From: Nocardia sp.
Lineage (GTDB): Bacteria > Actinomycetota > Actinomycetes > Mycobacteriales > Mycobacteriaceae
NCBI GenBank assembly: GCA_013361595.1
Contig: JABFXT010000502.1
Span: 1-5,157 of the forward strand
Reading direction: 5' to 3'
DNA: 5,157 nt
A program made the position numbers and the translations under genes. Position 1 is the stretch's first letter. Every line of letters starts with the position of its first letter. The notes under the pieces were generated by a model that saw nothing but the letters and a program-made list of their open reading frames with translations, was not told the DNA's origin and made no database searches. This document shows, in pieces, positions 1-5,155 of this stretch.

Positions 1-1
1 C

Positions 2-283
2 CTCGCGCCGAGCACCTTCGTCGACTCCGCGGACGATCTCGCGCCGGGCACCGGAGCCGTGATGCGCAGGTCGGGTAAGCGCTGCGCGGTCTACCGTGAC
101 ACGGCGGGGCGGCTGCACACGGTTTCGGCCGTCTGCACCCACCTCGGTTGTCTCGTCGCGTTCAACGATGCCGAAACCAGCTGGGATTGCCCGTGCCACG
201 GGTCGCGCTTCGATATCGACGGCGCGGTGCTGGAGGGCCCGGCCACCACACCGCTTCGTCCGCTCGGCACCGACGATGTCTGA
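2..283 (+). CDS. C-terminal Rieske [2Fe-2S] domain of an oxidoreductase (5' end outside window)
   Basis: Only the last 93 codons are present. The frame is open to the left edge, so the gene starts outside the window. Numbering from the first visible codon, the peptide contains CTHLGC (45-50) and CPCHGS (63-68), the two halves of a Rieske site. Cys45/His47 and Cys63/His66 are the expected cluster ligands. Cys50 and Cys65 match the extra pair that forms a disulfide in bc1-type Rieske proteins. The lead-in (visible residues 11-33) and the ending, with a GPAT motif, resemble the C-terminal Rieske domain of YhfW-like proteins, where it follows a DadA-like FAD amine/amino-acid oxidase domain. That full architecture is inferred, since the FAD part is not visible. 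A GTG-ATG pair at 59-64 could be read as a start, but it would cut into the Rieske fold and has no good ribosome binding site. A stand-alone ferredoxin-like Rieske protein is the alternative. The gene ends convergently, 67 bases before the EctC-like gene. Confidence 0.85.
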   Translation, partial: LAPSTFVDSADDLAPGTGAVMRRSGKRCAVYRDTAGRLHTVSAVCTHLGCLVAFNDAETSWDCPCHGSRFDIDGAVLEGPATTPLRPLGTDDV

Positions 284-296
284 CCCGGGCCGGCGC

Positions 297-349
297 GGTC
301 GCGAGGTCGGCGGTGCGGCCGCGTCGGCCTTCGGGACCACCTCGCGAGC
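297..349. terminator. Possible bidirectional terminator hairpin between convergent genes
   Basis: A perfect 9-bp inverted repeat (TCGCGAGGT at 299-307, ACCTCGCGA at 339-347) encloses 31 bases. Inside it, GGT (312-314) can pair with ACC (336-338), and a GGCC/GGCC pair (317-320/326-329) could add a further short stem. It lies 15 bases after the Rieske stop codon and just past the EctC-like stop codon on the other strand, where a terminator for both genes would be expected. There is no T-run on either side, so Rho-independent function is uncertain; many GC-rich actinobacterial terminators lack one. Confidence 0.35.
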
Positions 350-350
350 C

Positions 351-701
351 TCAGTCGCTACCCGGCGGCACCGCGGGGGCGAACACGCAGTACATGCGTA
401 GTTGTGTCTCCGCGACGATCGTGTGGCGTTCGTGCTCGTCGAGTAGGTACATGGTGCCGGGGGCCAGGGTGTGCGTGATGTTGTTGTCGTGGTCGACCAG
501 CCGGCCGTGGCCTTCGAGGAGCCAGACGGCTTCGATGTAGTCGGGGTAGTGCAGTGGGGTCCGCGTTCCCGCGGCAACGGTGGTTTCGTGGTAGGAGAAG
601 CCGACATCGTCGTCGGAGAGCACGATGCGTTTCGAGGTCCAGTGCTCACTATCGACCTGCCGGTCGGTTCCGCTGATCTCAGCGGTTGTTCGGACTATCA
701 C
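351..701 (-). CDS. EctC-like cupin (ectoine synthase homologue, C-terminally short)
   Basis: The 116-residue protein is a clear homologue of L-ectoine synthase. EctC closes N-gamma-acetyl-L-2,4-diaminobutyrate into ectoine, using a metal held in a cupin barrel in the cytoplasm. The MIVR start, TDR at 12-14, the W-x-S-K-R segment (21-25), GFSYHETT (34-41), HY (51-52), EAVWLLEG (57-64), PGTMYLLDEHERH (81-93) and CVF (105-107) all follow the family. Glu57, Tyr85 and His93 coincide in number with the reported iron ligands; Trp21, Arg25, Tyr52, Cys105 and Phe107 also match active-site positions. EctC is usually about 130 residues and ends in a G-x-E-x-H...DG-x-Y tail. Here the protein stops at PPGSD, so the Glu/His of that tail are missing, and reading the other frames downstream does not restore them. 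The GTG start is set by GGAGG six bases upstream, inside the hydrolase gene. No ectA or ectB is present. It may be a solitary EctC with altered substrate or activity; I do not assign the name ectC. Confidence 0.88.
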   Translation of the reverse strand: MIVRTTAEISGTDRQVDSEHWTSKRIVLSDDDVGFSYHETTVAAGTRTPLHYPDYIEAVWLLEGHGRLVDHDNNITHTLAPGTMYLLDEHERHTIVAETQLRMYCVFAPAVPPGSD

Positions 702-1614
702 GGGTTTCCTCCTTTTTCGCGGTGAGCAGGAATTCCAGTAGTTCGTCGGTCGCGCGGCGGGCTTCGGGGATGCTCTTCATGATCCAGTTGTGGAACATGC
801 CGGGGTATTCGCGCAGTTCGACGGGCACCCCCGCGGCGTCGCCGAGTTCTGCGACGCGCCGGGCGTCGGGTAGCAGAATGTCGCGGTGGCCGATGAACAC
901 GATCGTGGGGGCGATACCGGTGAGGTCGGCGAAAGCCGGACTGATCTCGGCGTCGTACAGCGTCCGCGAGCCGGCGTACCAGCGGCCCGCCTGTTTCAGG
1001 CCGGTGACACCGAGTTCGGGGTCGCGACCGTCGAGAGACAGCGACAACGAGTCGTCGGTGGCCAGATCGATCCAGGGCGAGAACAATGCGAGAGCGCCCG
1101 GTTGCGGTTCTCCACGTTCACGCAGGTGGCGTGCCAGGGTCAGTGCGAGGGTGCCGCCGGCGGAGTCGCCGAAGACGATCCGGTTGTTCGGCGCGGTGCC
1201 GGCGGTGACCTCGGAGTAGGCCTTTTCGACCATGTCGATGATCGCTACGTGGTCGTGCTCGGGCGCCAACGGATACATCGGCAGCGTGTACGTGCATCCG
1301 AGCCGCTCGACGATCCGGCGGGCGAAGTGCCAGTGGTGGGGTTCGGGTGCTTCGACGAATCCCCCGCCGTGCATGTGGAAGATATGCCACGGCGAGGTCG
1401 GGCCGTGCCGGGGCGCGATGGTGTAGACGTGCCGACTGTCGATCATCCGGTCGGTGATGTGGTGGCTGTGGAGCATACGGCGGGGTGGGCGGGATCGTCG
1501 CGCCTCCTGATGGCGGCGCAGCTGTTCACGCATCACGGGCGGGTCGGCGTAGAAGCGTTTGTTGCGCCGTATCCGCATCCACGCGATCAGGGTCCGCGCG
1601 GCGCAGGACGTCAC
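679..1614 (-). CDS. HSL-family (family IV) alpha/beta hydrolase, putative esterase or deacetylase
   Basis: From the GTG at 1614 this is a 311-residue cytoplasmic serine hydrolase with no signal peptide. Residues 1-75 form the usual N-terminal cap, rich in Arg and His. The HGGG oxyanion-hole motif is at 82-85 (HMHGGGF). The nucleophile is Ser151 in GDSAGG, the acid is Asp245 in GHRD, and the base is His275 in PGMFHNW. PLAPEH at 115-120 and SPWIDL at 179-184 are also typical of the hormone-sensitive-lipase branch. The reading frame extends 21 codons further up to 1677, but AGGAGG at 1623-1628 sits eight bases before the 1614 GTG, and the protein from there matches the family's usual length, so I prefer that start. 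The gene overlaps the EctC-like gene by 23 bp, forming an operon. Family members cleave short acyl esters; some, such as the Bah acetyl-hydrolase of bialaphos biosynthesis, remove N-acetyl groups. The substrate cannot be read from the sequence. Confidence 0.9.
   Translation of the reverse strand: MTSCAARTLIAWMRIRRNKRFYADPPVMREQLRRHQEARRSRPPRRMLHSHHITDRMIDSRHVYTIAPRHGPTSPWHIFHMHGGGFVEAPEPHHWHFARRIVERLGCTYTLPMYPLAPEHDHVAIIDMVEKAYSEVTAGTAPNNRIVFGDSAGGTLALTLARHLRERGEPQPGALALFSPWIDLATDDSLSLSLDGRDPELGVTGLKQAGRWYAGSRTLYDAEISPAFADLTGIAPTIVFIGHRDILLPDARRVAELGDAAGVPVELREYPGMFHNWIMKSIPEARRATDELLEFLLTAKKEETRDSPNNR
708..713 (-). promoter_or_regulatory. Ribosome binding site of the EctC-like gene, inside the hydrolase gene
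   Basis: On the minus strand an A-rich stretch runs into AGGAGG, six bases before the GTG at 701. It fixes the start that restores the family's MIVR N-terminus. The site lies in the last codons of the hydrolase (Lys-Lys-Glu-Glu-Thr), so the two genes are probably translationally coupled. Confidence 0.8.
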
Positions 1615-1622
1615 GATCCTGT

Positions 1623-1628
1623 CCTCCT
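1623..1628 (-). promoter_or_regulatory. Ribosome binding site that decides the hydrolase start
   Basis: A perfect AGGAGG on the minus strand lies eight bases upstream of the GTG at 1614. The in-frame GTG further up at 1677 has no comparable site. This argues for the shorter, 311-residue protein. Confidence 0.8.
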
Positions 1629-1710
1629 GTTCGGTGCAGAGGTCGATGCTCCATGGCGAGCTACCCGGTAGCGCCACGGAGTAACACCGGATCTCGCCCC
1701 GGCGGTACGC

Positions 1711-1737
1711 CGAGAGCCGCCCGGAGAACGGCTCCCG
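1711..1737. repeat. Imperfect inverted repeat in the divergent promoter region
   Basis: CGAGAGCCG (1711-1719) and CGGCTCCCG (1729-1737) pair over nine positions with one mismatch, around a nine-base spacer. It lies about midway between the hydrolase start (1614) and the exporter start (1791). It could be an operator for a regulator or a hairpin in the hydrolase leader. In DNA this GC-rich it could also be chance. No regulator gene is present in the window. Confidence 0.25.
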
Positions 1738-1778
1738 ACAGCGATCGCGGTTCCGGACCGGCGAGAGGGGGCTGACGG

Positions 1779-1784
1779 TATACA
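1779..1784 (+). promoter_or_regulatory. Candidate -10 element for a leaderless exporter transcript
   Basis: TATACA ends six bases before the ATG at 1791, so transcription would begin at or very near the start codon. No properly spaced ribosome binding site precedes this ATG: the AGAGGG there ends one base before it and GAGAGGGG is about 20 bases away. A leaderless mRNA, common in actinomycetes, would explain both facts. The -35 region (GGACCG at 1755-1760) is weak. The last base of the -10 is A rather than the usual T. Confidence 0.35.
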
Positions 1785-1790
1785 GAGGGT

Positions 1791-2438
1791 ATGCCGAGTC
1801 CTCACTGGCAGCCGTTCCTGATCGCGGCTCCGCTGATCGCTTTCACGCCGGGTGCGAACCAACTGCTGTCGCTGCGCAACGCGGTGCAGCAGGGGACCGT
1901 GGACGCGCTGGTGGCTGTGGCCGGCCGGCTGTCGGCTTTCCTGCTCCTCGTCCTCGCGACCGCGGTGGGGCTGGGCGAGCTGCTGGTCACTTCCGAGCCG
2001 GTGTTCACGGTCGTGAAATGGTGCGGGGTCGCGTATCTGCTCTATCTCGGGGGATACATGCTCTATCGGAGCCGCGCCGCCGGGCCACCGGACGCCCCCG
2101 GCAGCCCGGCGCCGGACTCGCGGCCGCCGCGACGAACGCGTCGACAACTGACTCGCCAGGAGTTCGTGGTGGCGCTCACCAATCCCAAAGCGCTGCTGTT
2201 GTTTGCCGCGCTTCTGCCCCAATTCGTGGATCACGCGGCGGGGTCGGTGAATGCGCAACTGATCGCGCTGGGCGTCGCCTACCTCGCTGTCGAGTTCGTC
2301 GCGGCGACGGTGTACGCGGGAGTCGGCGGAACCCTCAACTCGTTCGACATCAGAGCACGCACTCGGCGGCTGCTGGATCGTGGCACCGGTGCCACCATGC
2401 TCGTCGTCGCGGGCGGGCTCGTCTTCACCCACCAGTGA
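1791..2438 (+). CDS. LysE/RhtB-family amino-acid exporter
   Basis: The 215-residue integral membrane protein belongs to the LysE/RhtB translocators, which export amino acids or related small molecules by proton exchange. The TPGANQLLSLRNA segment (19-31) after the first hydrophobic helix is the family's N-terminal signature, and TNPKALLLFAALLPQF (130-145) is its central one. Hydrophobic stretches lie at about 7-18, 39-62, 71-92, 125-145, 155-180 and 199-213. The loop at 96-118 is rich in Pro and Arg and looks cytoplasmic and flexible. An in-frame stop at 1773-1775 excludes a longer start, and the ATG is probably leaderless. The gene is divergent from the hydrolase/EctC-like operon, with 176 bases between starts, so shared regulation is possible. 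A hairpin follows the stop codon. The exported substrate cannot be told from sequence. Confidence 0.9.
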   Translation: MPSPHWQPFLIAAPLIAFTPGANQLLSLRNAVQQGTVDALVAVAGRLSAFLLLVLATAVGLGELLVTSEPVFTVVKWCGVAYLLYLGGYMLYRSRAAGPPDAPGSPAPDSRPPRRTRRQLTRQEFVVALTNPKALLLFAALLPQFVDHAAGSVNAQLIALGVAYLAVEFVAATVYAGVGGTLNSFDIRARTRRLLDRGTGATMLVVAGGLVFTHQ

Positions 2439-2459
2439 GCCGACGCTGCCCGTCTCGGG

Positions 2460-2488
2460 GCGTGCCGTGACATCGGGGCACGGCACGC
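2460..2488 (+). terminator. Terminator-like hairpin after the exporter gene
   Basis: GCGTGCCGTG (2460-2469) and CACGGCACGC (2479-2488) form a perfect 10-bp stem with a nine-base loop, 21 bases after the exporter stop codon. Only two T's follow, so it lacks a classical U-tract. Its position in the convergent gap still fits termination, possibly in both directions. Confidence 0.55.
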
Positions 2489-2503
2489 GTTCCGCCCGGT
2501 CGG

Positions 2504-2523
2504 ATGCCGGTGCCGGCCGGCAT
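2504..2523 (-). terminator. Terminator-like hairpin after the ThDP enzyme gene
   Basis: ATGCCGG (2504-2510) and CCGGCAT (2517-2523) form a perfect 7-bp stem with a six-base loop, 15 bases after the stop codon of the minus-strand ThDP gene. No T-run follows. Together with the neighbouring hairpin at 2460-2488, each convergent gene has its own structure. Confidence 0.4.
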
Positions 2524-2538
2524 ACCGCGTATCCGTGG

Positions 2539-4329
2539 TCAGTGTCGCCCGGATATCAGCTCTTGGGATTTGGTTTTCAGCCCCTGTGCCATCAGGTGCC
2601 ACCCGTCGGGATCGCCCCGCAGTATCGCCTCGGCGGTGGATTTCATCTGTTCCCAGGTGGCATGGGGTGGGATGGGCGGGACCTCGGGGTCGCAGCGGAC
2701 ATCGAGGACGGTCGGCCGGTCCGCGGCGAGCGCTCGGCGCCAGGCCGGAGCGAGCTCGGCGGGATCGTCGACCGTGATCGCGTCCAGGCCGGACGCACGG
2801 GCGAGGTCGGCGTAGGAGACATCGGGAAGTGATTGCGACTCTTCGAATTTGGGTGATCCGCCCATCGAACGGAGTTCCCAGGTGACCTGATTGAGGTCGT
2901 TGTTGTGGAATACGCAGATCACCAGCCGGGGGTCGCTCCATTGCCGGTGGTAGCGGTGGATGGTGAGAAGTTCGGCCGTGCCGTTCATCTGCATGGCGCC
3001 GTCGCCGACCAAGGCGATCACCGGCCGGTCCGGGTGGGCGAATTTGGCGCCGATCGCATACGGGACGCCGGGGCCCATGGTGGCGAGGGTGCCGGAGAGC
3101 GAACCGCGCATCCCCGGGCGCATCCGCAGACAGCGGGCGTACCAATTGGTGGACGATCCGGAGTCGGCGGTGAAGATCGCGTTCTCGGGCGCCAGCTGGG
3201 ACAGTTCCCAGACGATCCGCATCGGGTTGACCGGTTTCGCCTCCAGCATCGACTGCCGTTCGACGGTGTCCCACCAGCGGGCGACGTTGGCTTCGACGGT
3301 CTCGCGCCACTTCCGGTCGGTTTTCCGGGTGAGCAGCGGGAGCAGTTCGGTGAGCGTACCGGCCGCGTCACCGACCAGGTTGACCTCGGTCGGGTAGCGC
3401 ATGCCGATCATGGTGCCGTCGATATCGATCTGGATCGCGCGAGCCTGCCCGAACTCCGGGAGGAACTGGGAGTAGGGGAAATTCGAGCCGATGATCAGCA
3501 GTGTGTCGCAATCGCGCATCAGCTCGTAGCTCGGGCGGGTACCGAGCAGGCCGATGGAGCCGGTGACATAGCTCAGGTCGTCGGGCAGCACATCCTTGCC
3601 GAGCAGCGCCTTGGCCACGCCGGCGCCGGTGAGTTCGGCGAGTTCGGCGACCTGATCGGCCGCCGCGCGTGCGCCCTGCCCCACCAGGATCGCCACCCGT
3701 GAGCCCGCCTCGATGATCTCGGCCGCCCGCCGGATATCGGCTCGGTCGGCGGTGACCGTGCTGTGCAGCCGGCCGGGCGGGCTGGAGGGGACCTCTTTGA
3801 AAGCGTGTTCTGGTGGGTGGTATTCCTCTTCTTGCAGGTCGGCCGGGATGATCACGGCGGTGGGGGCGCGCCGGGTGCGAGCGGCGCGGAAGGCGCGATC
3901 GAGAGCGTTGGGCAGCTGATCGGCGACATTGACCTCGACCAGATAGTCCGAGGCCACGTCCTTGTAGAGGCTCTGCAGGTCGATTTCCTGCTGATAGCTG
4001 CCGCCCATCGCGCTGCGTGCGGTCTGTCCCACGATGGCCACTACCGGGACATGGTCGAGTTTGGCGTCGTAGAGGCCGTTGAGCAGGTGGACCGCGCCGG
4101 GTCCGGACGTGGCGGTGCAGACCGCCACTTCGCCGCTGAATTTGGCGTAGCCGACCGCTTGGAATGCGGCCATCTCCTCGTGCCGGGCCTGGACGAAGGC
4201 GGGATCGTTGCCGGCGCGTCCGAAGGCGGCGATCAAGCCGTTGATCCCGTCGCCCGGATAGCCGAAGACGTGCTGGACGCCCCATTCGCGCAATCTCTGC
4301 AGGATGTAGTCGCCGACCTGGTCAGCCAT
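2539..4329 (-). CDS. Thiamine-diphosphate-dependent enzyme, pyruvate oxidase (PoxB/YdaP)-like
   Basis: The 596-residue protein has the three-domain plan of the pyruvate oxidase/acetolactate synthase family. Residues 1-175 form the pyrimidine-binding domain, with FGYPGDGINGL (22-32) and the catalytic glutamate Glu51 in RHEE. Residues 195-335 form the central domain; SNFPYSQFLPEF (282-293) and QIDID (300-304) resemble the FAD-binding region of PoxB. Residues 370-550 bind the diphosphate, with GDG at 442-444 and NN at 476-477. IPPHATWEQMK (553-563) parallels the C-terminal part of PoxB. PoxB oxidises pyruvate to acetate and CO2, passing electrons to quinone at the membrane; this protein may do the same. 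The GDG-to-NN distance is about seven residues longer than in PoxB, which points to a distinct subfamily whose substrate may differ. An acetolactate-synthase-like role is the alternative, though no small subunit is nearby. The start is set by AGGAG (4337-4341) seven bases upstream of the ATG. The gene is probably transcribed separately from the STAS gene, 226 bases upstream. Confidence 0.9.
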   Translation of the reverse strand: MADQVGDYILQRLREWGVQHVFGYPGDGINGLIAAFGRAGNDPAFVQARHEEMAAFQAVGYAKFSGEVAVCTATSGPGAVHLLNGLYDAKLDHVPVVAIVGQTARSAMGGSYQQEIDLQSLYKDVASDYLVEVNVADQLPNALDRAFRAARTRRAPTAVIIPADLQEEEYHPPEHAFKEVPSSPPGRLHSTVTADRADIRRAAEIIEAGSRVAILVGQGARAAADQVAELAELTGAGVAKALLGKDVLPDDLSYVTGSIGLLGTRPSYELMRDCDTLLIIGSNFPYSQFLPEFGQARAIQIDIDGTMIGMRYPTEVNLVGDAAGTLTELLPLLTRKTDRKWRETVEANVARWWDTVERQSMLEAKPVNPMRIVWELSQLAPENAIFTADSGSSTNWYARCLRMRPGMRGSLSGTLATMGPGVPYAIGAKFAHPDRPVIALVGDGAMQMNGTAELLTIHRYHRQWSDPRLVICVFHNNDLNQVTWELRSMGGSPKFEESQSLPDVSYADLARASGLDAITVDDPAELAPAWRRALAADRPTVLDVRCDPEVPPIPPHATWEQMKSTAEAILRGDPDGWHLMAQGLKTKSQELISGRH

Positions 4330-4336
4330 TGTTCCT

Positions 4337-4341
4337 CTCCT
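4337..4341 (-). promoter_or_regulatory. Ribosome binding site of the ThDP enzyme gene
   Basis: AGGAG on the minus strand lies seven bases before the ATG at 4329. It supports the MADQVGDYIL start, which matches where the family's first helix begins. Confidence 0.75.
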
Positions 4342-4467
4342 GTCGCCGTGCGGGTGTCGTCGCCGGGCGTGCTACCCGTCCGCGACGCGGCCAATCGGGT
4401 GAGCAGTCGCCGATGTCGTGAGGAGGCGGAACCAGTGGCTGGGGAGTAGGGCGCGCGGCTCGGCCCG

Positions 4468-4512
4468 GTACGCGAACGGTGCTCAGCGCGGGTCGGCGCG
4501 GCACCGGCGTAC
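4468..4512 (-). terminator. Long bulged hairpin between the STAS and ThDP genes
   Basis: Three successive pairings share one axis: GTACGC (4468-4473) with GCGTAC (4507-4512), CGGTGC (4477-4482) with GCACCG (4501-4506), and CGCG (4487-4490) with CGCG (4497-4500). One side is an unbroken 16 bases, while the other carries two bulges (4474-4476 and 4483-4486); the apical loop is six bases. It starts 43 bases after the STAS stop codon. No T-run follows on the minus strand. It may terminate the STAS transcript or be a structured part of a leader for the ThDP gene. The rest of 4330-4555 shows no convincing gene or promoter. Confidence 0.45.
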
Positions 4513-4555
4513 AGGCCTTGCGCGGCGGGAACGATCCGACCGCCACAAGTCGCTC

Positions 4556-5155
4556 TCAGCGCGCTCGCGGCATCGTGGCGGCGGCTACAGCGTCTGTCGC
4601 GTCGTCGTGGCCGGCGATTACCTGACCGGCGCGATACTGCGCTCGCCGTTCCGCTGTGCGCGCGGGCACGTCCGGGGTTATCCACGGGGTCCGGGAAGCG
4701 GGCACACTCGGCACGGTATCGGCGGTGCGCTCGCTCAGTTGGAGTGTGGTGAGCGCCCCGACCACGGTGGAACGGATGGGCAGACCGGCCGTTCGCGGAT
4801 CGGTATCGGCGAGCCGGGCAATGCGAATATTGTCGATGACCAGGCAGATCCGGATCCCGTTGCGGAGATGTGCGGCGCTGTCCTCGGCCAGCGCCGCCAA
4901 TGCGCGCAGCGAGAGGAAATTGAGCCGGCCGGCATCGACGATCAACGCCGCGCCCACATCGGCAGCGGCAGCGGCGGCATCGCCGATGCGCTGCCGCCAC
5001 AGCGGCAGGGTGAACGCGTCGGCTTCACCGCGTACGACGAGTACTACGACGTCATTGCGGCGGCGGACCCGGAAGGTCAGTCGTTCTTCGGGTGACCGGC
5101 GGGCCGGGCCCGGGGCGGCATGCGGAATCGGGCGGGTACGAGCGTGGGAATACAT
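4556..5155 (-). CDS. STAS-domain protein, anti-sigma-factor-antagonist-like, with degenerate phospho-site
   Basis: The 199-residue reading frame from the ATG at 5155 holds one STAS domain at about residues 26-139. It begins LTFRVRRRNDVVVLVVRGEADAF and continues through a strand ending VDAGRLNFLS (73-82), a helix, and GIRICLVIDN (100-109). STAS proteins such as SpoIIAA, RsbV and BldG bind anti-sigma factors and are switched by phosphorylation of a serine in a D-S-x-G motif. Here the aligned segment reads FLSLRAL (80-86), so Leu83 replaces the phospho-serine and Ser82 falls at the Asp position. Classical kinase control is therefore doubtful. Residues 1-25 and 140-199 are rich in Ala, Arg, Pro and Thr and look disordered. 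Only two bases lie upstream of the ATG, so the ribosome binding site is not visible and the true start may be further out. No anti-sigma factor or sigma gene is seen. The domain call is firm; the role is inferred. Confidence 0.75.
   Translation of the reverse strand: MYSHARTRPIPHAAPGPARRSPEERLTFRVRRRNDVVVLVVRGEADAFTLPLWRQRIGDAAAAAADVGAALIVDAGRLNFLSLRALAALAEDSAAHLRNGIRICLVIDNIRIARLADTDPRTAGLPIRSTVVGALTTLQLSERTADTVPSVPASRTPWITPDVPARTAERRAQYRAGQVIAGHDDATDAVAAATMPRAR

Noticed and set aside
59..64. Tandem GTG-ATG as start of a small stand-alone Rieske protein
   Set aside because: The frame is open upstream with sequence that fits the lead-in of a YhfW-type Rieske domain, and no ribosome binding site precedes the pair.
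284..350. Lost C-terminal tail of the EctC-like protein encoded in a shifted frame
   Set aside because: Reading the minus strand past the stop in the other frames gives no G-x-E-x-H or DG-x-Y motif, so a simple frameshift is not supported.
886..1671. 261-codon plus-strand frame opposite the hydrolase
   Set aside because: It is antisense to a gene with a full catalytic triad, and its translation shows no recognisable domain. Long antisense frames are expected at this GC content.
1611..2486. 291-codon minus-strand frame opposite the exporter
   Set aside because: Low-complexity Arg/Ser/Gln-rich translation with no domain; the opposite strand encodes a clear LysE-family protein.
2279..3310. 343-codon minus-strand frame spanning the end of the exporter and the ThDP gene
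   Set aside because: Arg/Pro-rich shadow in another frame of the ThDP gene; it crosses the convergent gap and both hairpins.
2905..3702. 265-codon plus-strand frame opposite the ThDP enzyme
   Set aside because: No recognisable domain, and it lies wholly within a well-supported gene.
4421..4449. Plus-strand AGGAGG eight bases before a GTG at 4435
   Set aside because: It looks like a strong translation start, but the frame stops after four codons (MAGE), and the 225-codon frame starting at 4418 is antisense to the STAS gene with no domain.
4322..4546. 74-codon minus-strand frame between the STAS and ThDP genes
   Set aside because: It starts with a GTG without a good ribosome binding site, is Pro/Arg-rich without a domain, overlaps the ThDP start and contains the long hairpin.
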